Assembly (NCBI RefSeq): GCF_022023855.1
Contig: NZ_CP059449.1
Location: 1,226,501 to 1,290,500 of the forward strand
Source: Azospirillum brasilense
Lineage (GTDB): Bacteria > Pseudomonadota > Alphaproteobacteria > Azospirillales > Azospirillaceae
Length of the DNA: 64,000 nt
Reading direction: 5' to 3'
Shown: positions 33,821 to 41,953 of the stretch, in pieces
Layout of the letters: each line of letters begins with the position of its first letter
Position numbering within the stretch: the stretch's first letter is position 1
Made by a program: the position numbers and the translations under genes
The notes under the pieces: generated by a model
The model's input: the letters and a program-made list of their open reading frames with translations, nothing else
Told to the model about the DNA's origin: nothing
The model's database searches: none

Positions 33821-35098
33821 TCAGGCGGCGCGCTTCCGGATGGCGGACAGGCCGCGCAGATCCTCCTCCAGCCCGTTCAGCCGGGCCAGCCCGCCGCTGA
33901 TCGCGTCCAGCTCCCGCCGCAGCCCCTCGGGAACGCGCAGGTCCCCGGCGAAACCGGCCAGCGTGTCGGCCAGGGAGTCGCCCAGCCGGTCCAACTCGCC
34001 CATCAGCCGCCGCTCGTGCCCGGCGACGTCCTGCTGGCCGGCGCTGAGGCTTTGCAGGCGGTCGGCCAGATCGGACAGCAGCGCGTGCTCGGCGGCCACC
34101 TTCGCCTGGGCGTCCTGCCCGGCGATCTGTTGGGCGATCGCCTGCTGCATGCGGTCGATGCCCTTCTGGATCACCTGGATGGCCTCGTTCGACTGGCGGG
34201 CCAGATCGCGCACCTCGTTCGCCACCACGCGGAAGCCGTGGCCGTACTCCCCGGCCCGCGTCGCCTCGATGGCGGCGTTCAACGCCAGCATGTTGGTGGC
34301 GGACATGATGCGGGTGATGGCGTTGACCGAATCCTCCAGCGCGCGGGACTCCGCGACGATCTGCTCGAACCGCGTCAGGTCGGAGGTCGCCTCCGCCCGG
34401 CGGCGGTCCAGATGCTCCTGGAGGTTGGCGAGAAGCGCGTGGTTTTCCGTCGCGCAACGCTGGGCGTCGTCGTGGCGGCCGGCGATCTGCACCCCGCTGT
34501 CGCGGATGAAGCCGACCAGGGCGGCCACCGCGTCCTGCGTGTCGGACAGACGGGCGCACAGGGCCTGCACCTCCCGCTCCGCCTGATCGAGCGCCCCGCC
34601 GACGCGGACCTTGGCCAGTTCGACCGCCTGCGGCACCTCGGCGATGGCGCGCTCCGCCTCCGGTGGAATGCCCTGGGGGCGGCGCGCGAAGGCCAGCCGG
34701 GCCGCGCACAGGCTGCCGAACTCGTCCAGCGGGCCGTCCATGCCGTTGTCGCGCAGCAGGCGGCGCCAGTCCTCCGAATCCCGGTGCAGGGTGACGAACA
34801 GGCGGTTGGCCTCGTCCGTCGTCAGCGTCTCGCCGTCGAAGGTCAGATGTTCGTGCGGAATGAAGTTGAACAGCGACGTGACCATCGTCCGCCGCGTTTC
34901 CAGAACCCAATATTGCACGACCATCACCACCATGATGGTGACGATCATGCCGAGCGCCGCCGCCGGCCCCTCCGGCACGCCGAAACGGTGCAGCGTGGCG
35001 TTCCACAGCGGGTTGAGGAGAACCACCACCACGATCACCGGAAGGCCGATGATGAGGAGAAGCAGAGCCTGCGCCTTCAAAAATCCCCTGCTGAGCAT
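33821..35098 (-). CDS. Methyl-accepting chemotaxis-like protein with two membrane helices
   Basis: The 425-residue protein has membrane helices at about residues 8-30 and 45-66 with only a short exposed loop between them, so it lacks a large periplasmic sensor. The signalling hairpin tip is recognisable ([38 protein letters not shown]), with helical arms on both sides. It would report on the membrane or cytoplasm to a CheA kinase. I chose ATG 35098 with GAGGGAG upstream; ATG 35128 is in frame. The C-terminal helical arm is longer than usual and lacks an obvious CheR-binding pentapeptide. Confidence 0.85.
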   Translation of the reverse strand: MLSRGFLKAQALLLLIIGLPVIVVVVLLNPLWNATLHRFGVPEGPAAALGMIVTIMVVMVVQYWVLETRRTMVTSLFNFIPHEHLTFDGETLTTDEANRLFVTLHRDSEDWRRLLRDNGMDGPLDEFGSLCAARLAFARRPQGIPPEAERAIAEVPQAVELAKVRVGGALDQAEREVQALCARLSDTQDAVAALVGFIRDSGVQIAGRHDDAQRCATENHALLANLQEHLDRRRAEATSDLTRFEQIVAESRALEDSVNAITRIMSATNMLALNAAIEATRAGEYGHGFRVVANEVRDLARQSNEAIQVIQKGIDRMQQAIAQQIAGQDAQAKVAAEHALLSDLADRLQSLSAGQQDVAGHERRLMGELDRLGDSLADTLAGFAGDLRVPEGLRRELDAISGGLARLNGLEEDLRGLSAIRKRAA

Positions 35099-35401
35099 CG
35101 CTCCCTCGTCACCCTGTCCAGTGGTCATTCCGAATCCCCGCGCAATCAAAAGGACGCTGTGGTCACTCATGTTCGCGCATCGTAAAACCACATACCGTAA
35201 AAGGTAAAGAAGCATTGATTTTGCTCTGCATTCGAGACAATTTTTCCGAATGACCGCGCTTCCGGCGCAATGGTGATGCGGGACGGGAAAGTCGGAACGG
35301 GAAAAACGACCGAAATCAGGCCGGAATAGAAGCGGGCGAGCCGTTTCCGGCCCGCCCGTTCTTGTTCAAGCGCAATGTGCGTCAAATCGCAGCATGGCCC
35401 G
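35099..35401. other. 303-base gap between chemoreceptor-like gene and OmpA lipoprotein gene
   Basis: The region carries the promoter side of the chemoreceptor gene (AT-rich around 35180-35260) and the 3' end of the OmpA-type gene, both on the minus strand. A weak stem (CGGGCG 35333-35338 with CGCCCG 35353-35358, plus GCC/GGC inside) could terminate the latter. No gene is evident. Confidence 0.35.
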
Positions 35402-36169
35402 TCAGGAGCGCGTCTCCGCCACCGAGCCCGGCTCGGAGATCACGATGTCCACCCGCCGGTTCTGCTGGCGTCCCGACTCCGTGCTGTTGGATGCGACCGG
35501 CTGGGCCGACCCCAGGCCCTGGGCGGCGATGCGGCTGGGGTTGACGCCGCGCGCGGTGAGCGCGTCGCGCACCGCCATGGCCCGCTCCTCCGACAGGCGC
35601 AGGTTGGTGGCCGACGAGCCGGTGGTGTCGGTGTAGCCCTCGATCCGGACGGTCCGTTCCGGGTTGCGCTGGAGGAAGTTGGCGAGTTCCCCCAGCCGCG
35701 CGTCGGCGCCGGAGGTCAGCCGCGCGCTGCCGGTGGCGAACAGCACGTCGCCCAGCGACATCACCAGCCCGCGCTCCGTCCGCTCCGCCTGAAGGGCGCG
35801 GATCTGGTCCTGGAGGCGGTAGGTCTCGGCGTTGGCGACGACCTGCTGCGCGCCCTTCATCGCCGCCACATCCTGGGCGATCTGGAGCTGCCGGTTGGCG
35901 AGATAGGCCTGATGGTCCATCTCCGCGGTGTTGCCGTCGCTGCGCGCCCGCTCGCCGCGCTGCAGCGCCTCTTCGGCGCGGCGCAGCTCCAGCGTGGCGT
36001 TGCTCGCCAGCTGCGGGTTGGCGGCGGCGCCGGAATAGGACTGGCGCGCCTGGGCCAGGGCCGGGGTGTCGTCCGGGGTGGCGCAGGCGCCGAGCGACAG
36101 GGCGACGACGCCGAGCGACGCCAGAACCAGGCTTTTCCTCACCGTTTGGGACTTCCTTGTGGTGTGCAT
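35402..36169 (-). CDS. OmpA-family lipoprotein with N-terminal DUF4398-like domain
   Basis: The 255-residue protein has a lipobox signal (LGVVALSLGACATP), a helical DUF4398-like region (LAQARQSYSGAAANPQLASN, then ELRRAEEALQRGERARSDGN), a coiled stretch, and a C-terminal OmpA peptidoglycan-binding domain: LGDVLFATGSARLTSGADARL, IEGYTDTTGS, NLRLSEERAMAVRDAL and NRRVDIVI. It would tether the outer membrane to the cell wall. Its ATG overlaps the stop of the upstream gene by one base (TGATG), so it is translationally coupled to a second DUF4398 lipoprotein. The family is clear; the specific role is not. Confidence 0.92.
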   Translation of the reverse strand: MHTTRKSQTVRKSLVLASLGVVALSLGACATPDDTPALAQARQSYSGAAANPQLASNATLELRRAEEALQRGERARSDGNTAEMDHQAYLANRQLQIAQDVAAMKGAQQVVANAETYRLQDQIRALQAERTERGLVMSLGDVLFATGSARLTSGADARLGELANFLQRNPERTVRIEGYTDTTGSSATNLRLSEERAMAVRDALTARGVNPSRIAAQGLGSAQPVASNSTESGRQQNRRVDIVISEPGSVAETRS

Positions 36170-36684
36170 CACGGCGTGCCCTCCAGCGTGCGCGGGGAGT
36201 CCCAAGTCGAGGTTCCGCTCATGCCCGACGGGGCCAGGGGAGCGGTGGCGGAGGCGGCGGGCGCCCGGCCCGGAACCGAAGCGCCCGGCATACCAGTGTT
36301 GGGCAGGCCGGCGTTGGGGTTGGCGAGTGTGCGCACCGCGCTGGCGGCCTGCTGCGCCGTCGCGCGCTGCGAGCGCACGGTGGCGAGTTCGGCGTCGGCC
36401 TGCGCCTGTTCGGCGAGGCGGCGGGCCTGGGTCCGCTCGTCCTCGCGCATGGCGGCGTCGGCGGCGGCCAGCTTCTCGCGGGCGGACTGGAACTCCGCGG
36501 GGGCGTGCTGGAGGGCGCCGGCCCGTTCGGCCTGCTGGATGGCCTGCGCCGAGGCGCCGAGCTGGGCGGTCGGCGGTGGCACGCTGCCGGCGCAGGCGGC
36601 CAGACCGACCGACGCCGACAGGATGACGGCGGCCCTCCATCCCACCCTGGGCCATCCGAATGTCGAAGTGCTGTTGCGGTTCAT
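36169..36684 (-). CDS. DUF4398 lipoprotein
   Basis: The 171-residue product starts at ATG 36684 (MNRNSTSTFGWPRVGW) with a lipobox LAACAGS near residue 27. It then has a DUF4398-type helical segment: LGASAQAIQQAERAGALQHA, AEFQSAREKLAAADAAM and RRLAEQAQADAELAT. The last 50 residues are Pro/Gly/Ala rich. DUF4398 proteins are often paired with OmpA-domain partners, and here the two genes overlap by one base. They probably form an envelope complex of unknown function. Confidence 0.87.
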   Translation of the reverse strand: MNRNSTSTFGWPRVGWRAAVILSASVGLAACAGSVPPPTAQLGASAQAIQQAERAGALQHAPAEFQSAREKLAAADAAMREDERTQARRLAEQAQADAELATVRSQRATAQQAASAVRTLANPNAGLPNTGMPGASVPGRAPAASATAPLAPSGMSGTSTWDSPRTLEGTP

Positions 36685-36804
36685 GCTGCGGCTTCCCGAA
36701 TGACCGCGGCGCACGGCCGCGGGAGAGTGAACGCCGCTCCAACGCGCCGCCGGGTGGAAGGTTCCTTGTCCGCACATCCGCGCCGGGAAACGCCCCGCTT
36801 GCGC

Positions 36805-36837
36805 ACAAAAAAGACGGCCGGGGGAGTGCCCCGGCCG
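36805..36837 (-). terminator. Terminator of the curlin-like repeat gene
   Basis: CGGCCGGGG (36815-36823) pairs with CCCCGGCCG (36829-36837), loop GAGTG. On the minus strand the stem is followed by a run of T (A6 at 36807-36812 on plus). It lies about 38 bases after the repeat-protein stop. Confidence 0.8.
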
Positions 36838-36874
36838 CAGGTCTGCCTGGATGGGAGGGGGGATGAGGAGGAAC

Positions 36875-37399
36875 TTACTTCTGGATGCCGATGACCTGCT
36901 GCTGGGCCTTGTTGCCGATGCCGGCGGCGAGGTTGGAGACGGTGCCGAGGTTCTGGTTGAACAGGGCGCCCGGCGCGCCGAACTGCATGGCCTTGACCTG
37001 CTGCTGGGCGGTGTTGCCGATGCCGACCGCGCTGTTGCTGACGTTGCCGGCGTTGCTGTTGAAGCCGCCCAGAGCGAAGGGCGTCTTCACCCCGCCGCCC
37101 ATCCCGCCCGTCTGGACGCCGAAGACCTGCTGCTTGGCCTTGTTGCCGACGCCGGCGGCGAGGTTGGAGACGTTGCCCAGGTTGGAGGCGGTGCCGAAGG
37201 GCCCGGCCAGCCCGCCACCGGCCTGCACGCCGAAGACCTGCTGCTGCGCCTTGTTCTGGATGCCCGCGGCGGTGTTGGAGATGACGCCCAGGTTGCTGGT
37301 GCTGCCCATCGGGATGCCGCCGGTCATCAGGTCGCCGGCGAAGGCCGGGGCGGAGCACAGGACGGCGACGGCGGCGGCGATCAGGGTGATGCGGCGCAT
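36875..37399 (-). CDS. Secreted protein with four curlin-like repeats
   Basis: The 174-residue product has a strong ribosome site (GGAAGGAA) and a signal peptide (MRRITLIAAAVAVLCSAPAFA, cleaved before GDL). The mature part is four copies of a 25-residue unit at about 35-59, 72-96, 115-139 and 149-173, separated by Gly/Pro/Phe-rich linkers. The unit reads roughly SNLGxVSNxAAGIGNKAQQ followed by QVxGxQ, with invariant Asn, Gly, Ala and Gln at regular spacing. That spacing recalls curli subunit repeats (S-x5-Q-x4-N-x5-Q) and predicts stacked beta-turns. I infer an amyloid-like or surface fibre protein. No csg-type secretion genes are adjacent. Confidence 0.8.
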   Translation of the reverse strand: MRRITLIAAAVAVLCSAPAFAGDLMTGGIPMGSTSNLGVISNTAAGIQNKAQQQVFGVQAGGGLAGPFGTASNLGNVSNLAAGVGNKAKQQVFGVQTGGMGGGVKTPFALGGFNSNAGNVSNSAVGIGNTAQQQVKAMQFGAPGALFNQNLGTVSNLAAGIGNKAQQQVIGIQK

Positions 37400-37569
37400 G
37401 GTGTGGTTTCCTTCCGGTGTCTGGGGGAGTTGGCTTCTGGAGGATTTGACTGCCGGTTCCGTCTGCGTCGGGGCCCGGCCTGTTCGATGACCAGACAGTA
37501 CGCCCCGCCGCCCATCCCCGCTGTGGCCTGCGCCACACCCGGACGCGGTTTGCTTTCGGTGCCGTATGC

Positions 37570-37583
37570 TTGACGTTCATCAA
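37570..37583 (+). promoter_or_regulatory. FNR/NnrR-type box upstream of nnrU-like gene
   Basis: TTGACGTTCATCAA is a 14-bp dyad matching the FNR-family consensus TTGAT-N4-ATCAA at nine of ten positions. It lies 36 bases before the NnrU ATG. Since NnrU family genes are under nitric-oxide or oxygen-responsive FNR-type regulators in other alphaproteobacteria, the site is in an expected place. If it acts at -41.5, transcription would begin almost at the start codon. Confidence 0.65.
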
Positions 37584-37619
37584 GACTCCGTCCGGCAAAG
37601 CGGTGTTTCCTTGCGGCCC

Positions 37620-38285
37620 ATGACCACCGACCTTCTCCTCGCCGCCCTGTTCCTGTTCGCCACCCACGCCGTGCCGTCCTGGCCGGGGGTGCGGCCGTGG
37701 CTGATCGCCCGGATGGGACGGGGCGGGTTCGTCGCCCTGCATTCGCTTGGCTCGCTGCTGGCGCTCGGCCTGTTCGTCTGGGCCTACCGCGAGGCCGGGG
37801 GCGGAGAGCCGCTGTTCCTTCCCGCCGGATGGGCGCCGCCGCTCGTCGTCGCGCTGATGCCGCTGTCCTTCCTGCTGATCGCCGCCCGCGTCACCAGCAA
37901 GGCCGGCGAGCCCGACGCCCCCAACCCGCCGCGCGGCATCTACCGGATCACCCGCTTTCCCGGCAGCATGGGGCTGTTGCTGTGGGCGCTGCTGCATCTG
38001 CAAGCCACCGGGGACGGGCGGCGGGTCGTGCTGTTCGTCGCGATGGCGGCCATCGCCCTGTTCGCCATGGTCAAGAACGACTGGCTGCTGCGCCGCGGTG
38101 CTGCCGGGCGGGCCTACCGGGCAGAGACCTCCGCGCTTCCCTTCGCCGCCATCCTGGCCGGACGCCAAAGCTTCCGTCCCGGAGAGATCGGCTGGGACCG
38201 TGTTCTGGGCGCGCTCGCCGCCTATGCCGCGATGATCGCCGTGCATCCCTGGCTGTTCGGAGTCAGCCCGCTCTATTGGCTGTAG
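37620..38285 (+). CDS. NnrU family integral membrane protein
   Basis: The 221-residue protein has about six membrane helices and the NnrU-family start (LLLAALFLFATHAVPSWPGVRP), followed by GFVALHSLGSLLALGLFVWAY, NPPRGIYRITRFPGSMGLLLWALLHL with its conserved His, and MVKNDWLLRRG. NnrU is associated with nitric-oxide metabolism and denitrification and is related to isoprenoid/NnrS-type membrane enzymes, but its reaction is not known. The ATG at 37620 lies just downstream of an FNR-type dyad. An ATG at 37566 is in frame but would include that box. Confidence 0.9.
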   Translation: MTTDLLLAALFLFATHAVPSWPGVRPWLIARMGRGGFVALHSLGSLLALGLFVWAYREAGGGEPLFLPAGWAPPLVVALMPLSFLLIAARVTSKAGEPDAPNPPRGIYRITRFPGSMGLLLWALLHLQATGDGRRVVLFVAMAAIALFAMVKNDWLLRRGAAGRAYRAETSALPFAAILAGRQSFRPGEIGWDRVLGALAAYAAMIAVHPWLFGVSPLYWL

Positions 38286-38362
38286 CGGGAAGGTTTGCGG
38301 CACGCCGCGCCGCTCCGCCTGTTGACGGTCATGAATGCAGACCGCCGAGGAGGGACAGCGCC

Positions 38363-38632
38363 ATGGAGCATCACACCGGCCCCGACGACCCCCGCGTCCG
38401 CGAGCGCGCTCATGCCATCTGGGAGCGGGAGGGCCGTCCCGAGGGGCGCCACATCGAGCATTGGCAGCAGGCCGCCCGCGAGATCGCCGAGGAGGACGCC
38501 GTCCCCGGTCCGGAGGCCGGGCTGCAAACCCCCGACAGCGCCAGCGAGCGCGCTCTGCACGAGGCCGCCGAGCATCTGCGCGGCGTGGACGCGCACAGCC
38601 ACCACCGCCAGTCGTCGACGGCGGAAGGCTGA
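38363..38632 (+). CDS. DUF2934 domain protein
   Basis: This 89-residue soluble protein has a strong GAGGAGGGA ribosome site. The DUF2934 core is clear: DDPRVRERAHAIWEREGRPE followed by HIEHWQQAAREIAEED, a short helix pair seen in many small proteobacterial stress-associated proteins. The remainder is acidic and His-rich (AEHLRGVDAHSHHRQSS). Function is unknown. Confidence 0.85.
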   Translation: MEHHTGPDDPRVRERAHAIWEREGRPEGRHIEHWQQAAREIAEEDAVPGPEAGLQTPDSASERALHEAAEHLRGVDAHSHHRQSSTAEG

Positions 38633-38651
38633 TCGGGCGGAAGGCTGATCG

Positions 38652-39374
38652 TCAGTCCTCGTCGTCCAGGGACAGCTGACGGACTTCCAGTCGCGGATCG
38701 GGCTGCGGCAGCGGGCGCGGCTCCGCCGCCCGGCCCGCGGCGGGAGGCGCGGCGGCGCGCGGCGGGCGCAGCGGCTTGTTCACCGTGCCCCGCGGCCCGA
38801 TGCTCTGCTCGTCGCCGAAGTCGGGCAGGGGCGGGCAGCGGTCCATCACCGCGCGCATCAGCACGGCGACGCGGTCCGTCTGCTTGCGCAGGCCCTGCCC
38901 ACGCTCCCCGTCGTAGAGCGGGTCGTCGAGGAACTTGCGGATCTCCATCAGCGCGCGGAACTCCACCCCCACCGTCTCATGGGTGCCGATGGGCAGTGCC
39001 TTGACCCGTGCGAAGGTGTTGAAGAAGCCCAGGCTCTCCTCCACGAACAGGATCACCATGCGGGCGTGCAGGCGTTCCAGCGCGGTGGTCATCGGGCCGA
39101 TCAGCTCCTCCATCTCCGACGGGGCGGCGTCCAGCCGTTCCTGGGTCACCGCCGCCAGCGAGAAGAAGTCGCGCACCTTGCGGGAGAATTTGCGGTAGCG
39201 GCCCATCCCGCCGACCGACACCCGCTCCCGCGCCGCCGCCGCCAGATCCGCGCACTTTTTCAGCATGTCGTCGAGCCGCATCAGCATGCGGGCGACCTCG
39301 CGCTGGCGCTGGGCCGCGCTGACCATGGGGGCGGGCGGTGCCTGCCGGCGGGGAGGGGAGGGGCGGCCGATCAT
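38652..39374 (-). CDS. Hypothetical helical protein downstream of a DegP-type protease
   Basis: The 240-residue protein is predicted to be mostly helical and soluble, with AAQRQREVARMLMRLDDMLK, GRYRKFSRKVRDFFSLAAVT and LERLHARMVILFVEESLGF, then a Pro/Ala/Arg-rich tail ending in acidic LSLDDED. There is no signal peptide or metal motif. It is encoded 34 bases after the DegP-like gene on the same strand and may be co-transcribed. I do not recognise a family. Confidence 0.65.
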   Translation of the reverse strand: MIGRPSPPRRQAPPAPMVSAAQRQREVARMLMRLDDMLKKCADLAAAARERVSVGGMGRYRKFSRKVRDFFSLAAVTQERLDAAPSEMEELIGPMTTALERLHARMVILFVEESLGFFNTFARVKALPIGTHETVGVEFRALMEIRKFLDDPLYDGERGQGLRKQTDRVAVLMRAVMDRCPPLPDFGDEQSIGPRGTVNKPLRPPRAAAPPAAGRAAEPRPLPQPDPRLEVRQLSLDDED

Positions 39375-39408
39375 CAGGAACTGGTTATCATGCTCTGGCG
39401 CGCCGGGT

Positions 39409-40515
39409 CTAATTCCCCGTGCGAACGTTGAGGACCCGCTCGCTGCCGCCGCGCAGGACGGTCACCTGAAGCGGCGTGCCGACCCGCACCAGCCCCATGC
39501 GGTTGCGGAAGTCGGTGGCGCTGCGCACCGGGCGTCCGTTCACCGCGGTCACCACGTCGCCACTGCGGAAACCGGCGCGGTCGGCGGCGGACCCGCGCTC
39601 CACCTGGGCGATGACCGCCCCGGCGTCGCCGGCCAGATTCATGCTGTCCGCCAGATCGGGGGTCAGGTCCTGGATGGAGACACCCAGCCGGCCGCGCCGC
39701 ACTTCGCCATACTCGACCAACTGCTCCATCACCGAGCGGACGATGCTGACCGGGACGGCGAAGCCGATGCCGACCGACCCGCCCGCCGGGCCGATGATGG
39801 CAGTGTTGATGCCGACCAGCTCCCCGTTGAAGTTCACCAGCGCGCCGCCGGAATTGCCGGGGTTGATGGAGGCGTCGGTCTGGATGAAGTCCTCGTATCC
39901 CTCGATCTTCAGACCGCTGCGGCCGAGCGCCGAGACGATGCCGGAGGTCACCGTCTGGCCCAGCCCGAAGGGGTTGCCGATGGCGACCAGGAAATCGCCG
40001 ACCTTGAGCTGGTCCGAATCGCCCCAGGGCAGGGCGGTCAGCTTCTCCGCCTCGATCTTCAGCAGCGCGATGTCGGTCGCCGCGTCCCGCCCGACCAACT
40101 TGGCGCGCAGGCGGCGGCGGTCCTTCAGGGTGACGGCAATCTCCTGCGCGTTCTCCACCACATGGGCGTTGGTGATGACGTAGCCGCGCCGCGCGTCCAC
40201 GATCACGCCCGACCCGGCGCTGACCTGCGGGCGGGCCTGCTGCTCTGGAACGTTGAAGAAGCGGCGGAAGAAGGGGTCGCGGAGCAGCGGGTTCTCGGCC
40301 TGCGGCGCCCGCGACAGGACGGCGATGTTGACGACGGCGGGGGTTACCTGTTCCAGCATCGGCGCGATGGTCGTCACCCCGGTGACCCCGGCGGGCAGGG
40401 CCGCGGCGGCGGGGGCCAGACCCGCGCCCGGAACGCCGATCCCCAAAAGCCCGGCCATGCACGCCGCCCCCGCAAACCGAAGCGCCGCGAACCGAAGCGT
40501 CGTCCTCATCGGCAT
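39409..40515 (-). CDS. Periplasmic serine protease, DegP/HtrA family with one PDZ domain
   Basis: The 368-residue protease degrades or refolds misfolded envelope proteins. ATG 40515 follows AGGAACGGGGA. A signal peptide spans the first 40 or so residues. The catalytic triad is H118 (TNAHVVEN), D148 (ATDIALLKI) and S222 (NPGNSGGAL); the loop IGNPFGLGQTVTSGIVSALG is standard. A single PDZ domain (about 270-365) carries LGVSIQDLTP and GFRSGDVVTAVNGRPV. One PDZ domain and short length fit the DegS/HhoB branch or the two-domain periplasmic HtrA forms rather than full DegP. Confidence 0.93.
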   Translation of the reverse strand: MPMRTTLRFAALRFAGAACMAGLLGIGVPGAGLAPAAAALPAGVTGVTTIAPMLEQVTPAVVNIAVLSRAPQAENPLLRDPFFRRFFNVPEQQARPQVSAGSGVIVDARRGYVITNAHVVENAQEIAVTLKDRRRLRAKLVGRDAATDIALLKIEAEKLTALPWGDSDQLKVGDFLVAIGNPFGLGQTVTSGIVSALGRSGLKIEGYEDFIQTDASINPGNSGGALVNFNGELVGINTAIIGPAGGSVGIGFAVPVSIVRSVMEQLVEYGEVRRGRLGVSIQDLTPDLADSMNLAGDAGAVIAQVERGSAADRAGFRSGDVVTAVNGRPVRSATDFRNRMGLVRVGTPLQVTVLRGGSERVLNVRTGN

Positions 40516-40968
40516 CTTGTCCCCGTTCCTGTTGTTCCGAACCGTGCTCAAGCGGCTGTGCCTGTCCGAGCCTGGCATGCCGGGCTTGGCGCGGCTGATG
40601 TGGGCGAAGGGCGCTGGCGGATCAAGCCTGCGCCCCCTTTGCCCCACCGCGCACCGCGACGGGGCGGAGGAGTATAGGGCAGCGGCGGCGGCGGGAGAAT
40701 CCTTGATGCCGTGGTGCGGCCTCCGTTCCCGGCCTCATCCCTTGATTGGCTCCCATGCGTGTTCTCCATGATTGGTTGCATGATGGCGGGGTGCGGCATC
40801 GAGGCACCGCCCATGACTTCATTAAGACTTTGTTCAGCGGGATCTGCGAGGCAGAGATGTGCAGGATTTGTCTGAAATCCAGGCCATGTCTGGTGTAACC
40901 TCAGTTTTCCTAAGACGTGCTTTCCTCCATGGCGGATTCTCAACAGCGGCCCGCCGACGGTGACGACG

Positions 40969-41946
40969 ATGAGCGACGTTCCTCTGATGGAACTGACCGA
41001 GCATGACTACCTCCAGATGGAGGAGGCGCTGTCGCAGACCGCGCGCGGCCGCGCGTTCCTGCGCATGCGCGACCGACGATCCCGCGTGGTCGCGGTGGAC
41101 GAGTTCCACCGGCTGACCGGCGCGCTGGAGCAGCAGGTCAACCGGCTGCGCGGGGTGGACCCCGGCGCCTTGCCCCGTCCGGTGCCGGGTGGCGGGGTGG
41201 GGCAAGGCTTGGGGGATGGCCTGCAGCTTCAGCAGGAGTTGATGTCGATCACCCAGGTGGTGCGCGAGACGCGCAGCGACATCGCCGCACTGCGCCCCGC
41301 CGACACCGGCTCGAACCGCATCGAGGCGGCGACCGGCGAGCTGGACGAGATCGTCGCAGCGACCGAGCGCGCCACCACCGACATCCTGAACGCCACCGAG
41401 AAGATCCAGGAGATCACCCAGGGCATCCCGCGCACCGATCCCGACATCGCGGAGATGGTCGACGCCATCGACGCCTGGAGCATCGAGATCATGACCGCCT
41501 GCGCCTTCCAGGACATCACCGGTCAGCGCACCACCAAGGTGGTCAACACGCTGCGCTACATCGAGCAGCGCGTGAACACGATGATCGAGATCTGGGGCGT
41601 CGACCGCATCGCCACCGCCTCGGAAACCGCGTCCATGGGCGAGGGAGCGTCCCACCGTAAGCTGGGCGACACCCGGCCCGACGCGCATCTGCTGAACGGC
41701 CCGCAGCTCGGCGGGCCGGAGGTCAGCCAGGACGACATCGACGCCCTGTTCGACACGCTGGCCACCCAGATCCCCCAGGTGCTGGAACGGGCGGAACCGG
41801 CCGAGGCGCCAGCACCGCCCCCTCCACCTCCGTCTCCGCCTCCCGCCGCTGCGAAGCCGGCCCCGCGACCCGCCGCCCCGGCGCCCGAACCGTCGGGCGG
41901 CGGCAGCGAGATTTCGCAGGCCGACATCGACGCGCTGTTCGCCTGA
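40969..41946 (+). CDS. cheZ: Protein phosphatase CheZ with two CheY-binding peptide motifs
   Basis: CheZ removes phosphate from CheY-P to end flagellar signals. The 325-residue protein has the four-helix core with AFQDITGQRTTKVVNTLRYIE; by alignment with the E. coli enzyme the catalytic Gln is Q186 and the Asp is D182. The C-terminus ends in SQADIDALFA, the CheY-P docking helix, and a second copy, SQDDIDALF, lies at 253-261. The two are joined by a long Pro/Ala linker. ATG 40969 was chosen; GTG 40960 is in frame. It has no adjacent che genes; its neighbour is a pentapeptide-repeat gene 7 bases downstream. Confidence 0.9.
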   Translation: MSDVPLMELTEHDYLQMEEALSQTARGRAFLRMRDRRSRVVAVDEFHRLTGALEQQVNRLRGVDPGALPRPVPGGGVGQGLGDGLQLQQELMSITQVVRETRSDIAALRPADTGSNRIEAATGELDEIVAATERATTDILNATEKIQEITQGIPRTDPDIAEMVDAIDAWSIEIMTACAFQDITGQRTTKVVNTLRYIEQRVNTMIEIWGVDRIATASETASMGEGASHRKLGDTRPDAHLLNGPQLGGPEVSQDDIDALFDTLATQIPQVLERAEPAEAPAPPPPPPSPPPAAAKPAPRPAAPAPEPSGGGSEISQADIDALFA

Positions 41947-41953
41947 GGCGCCG

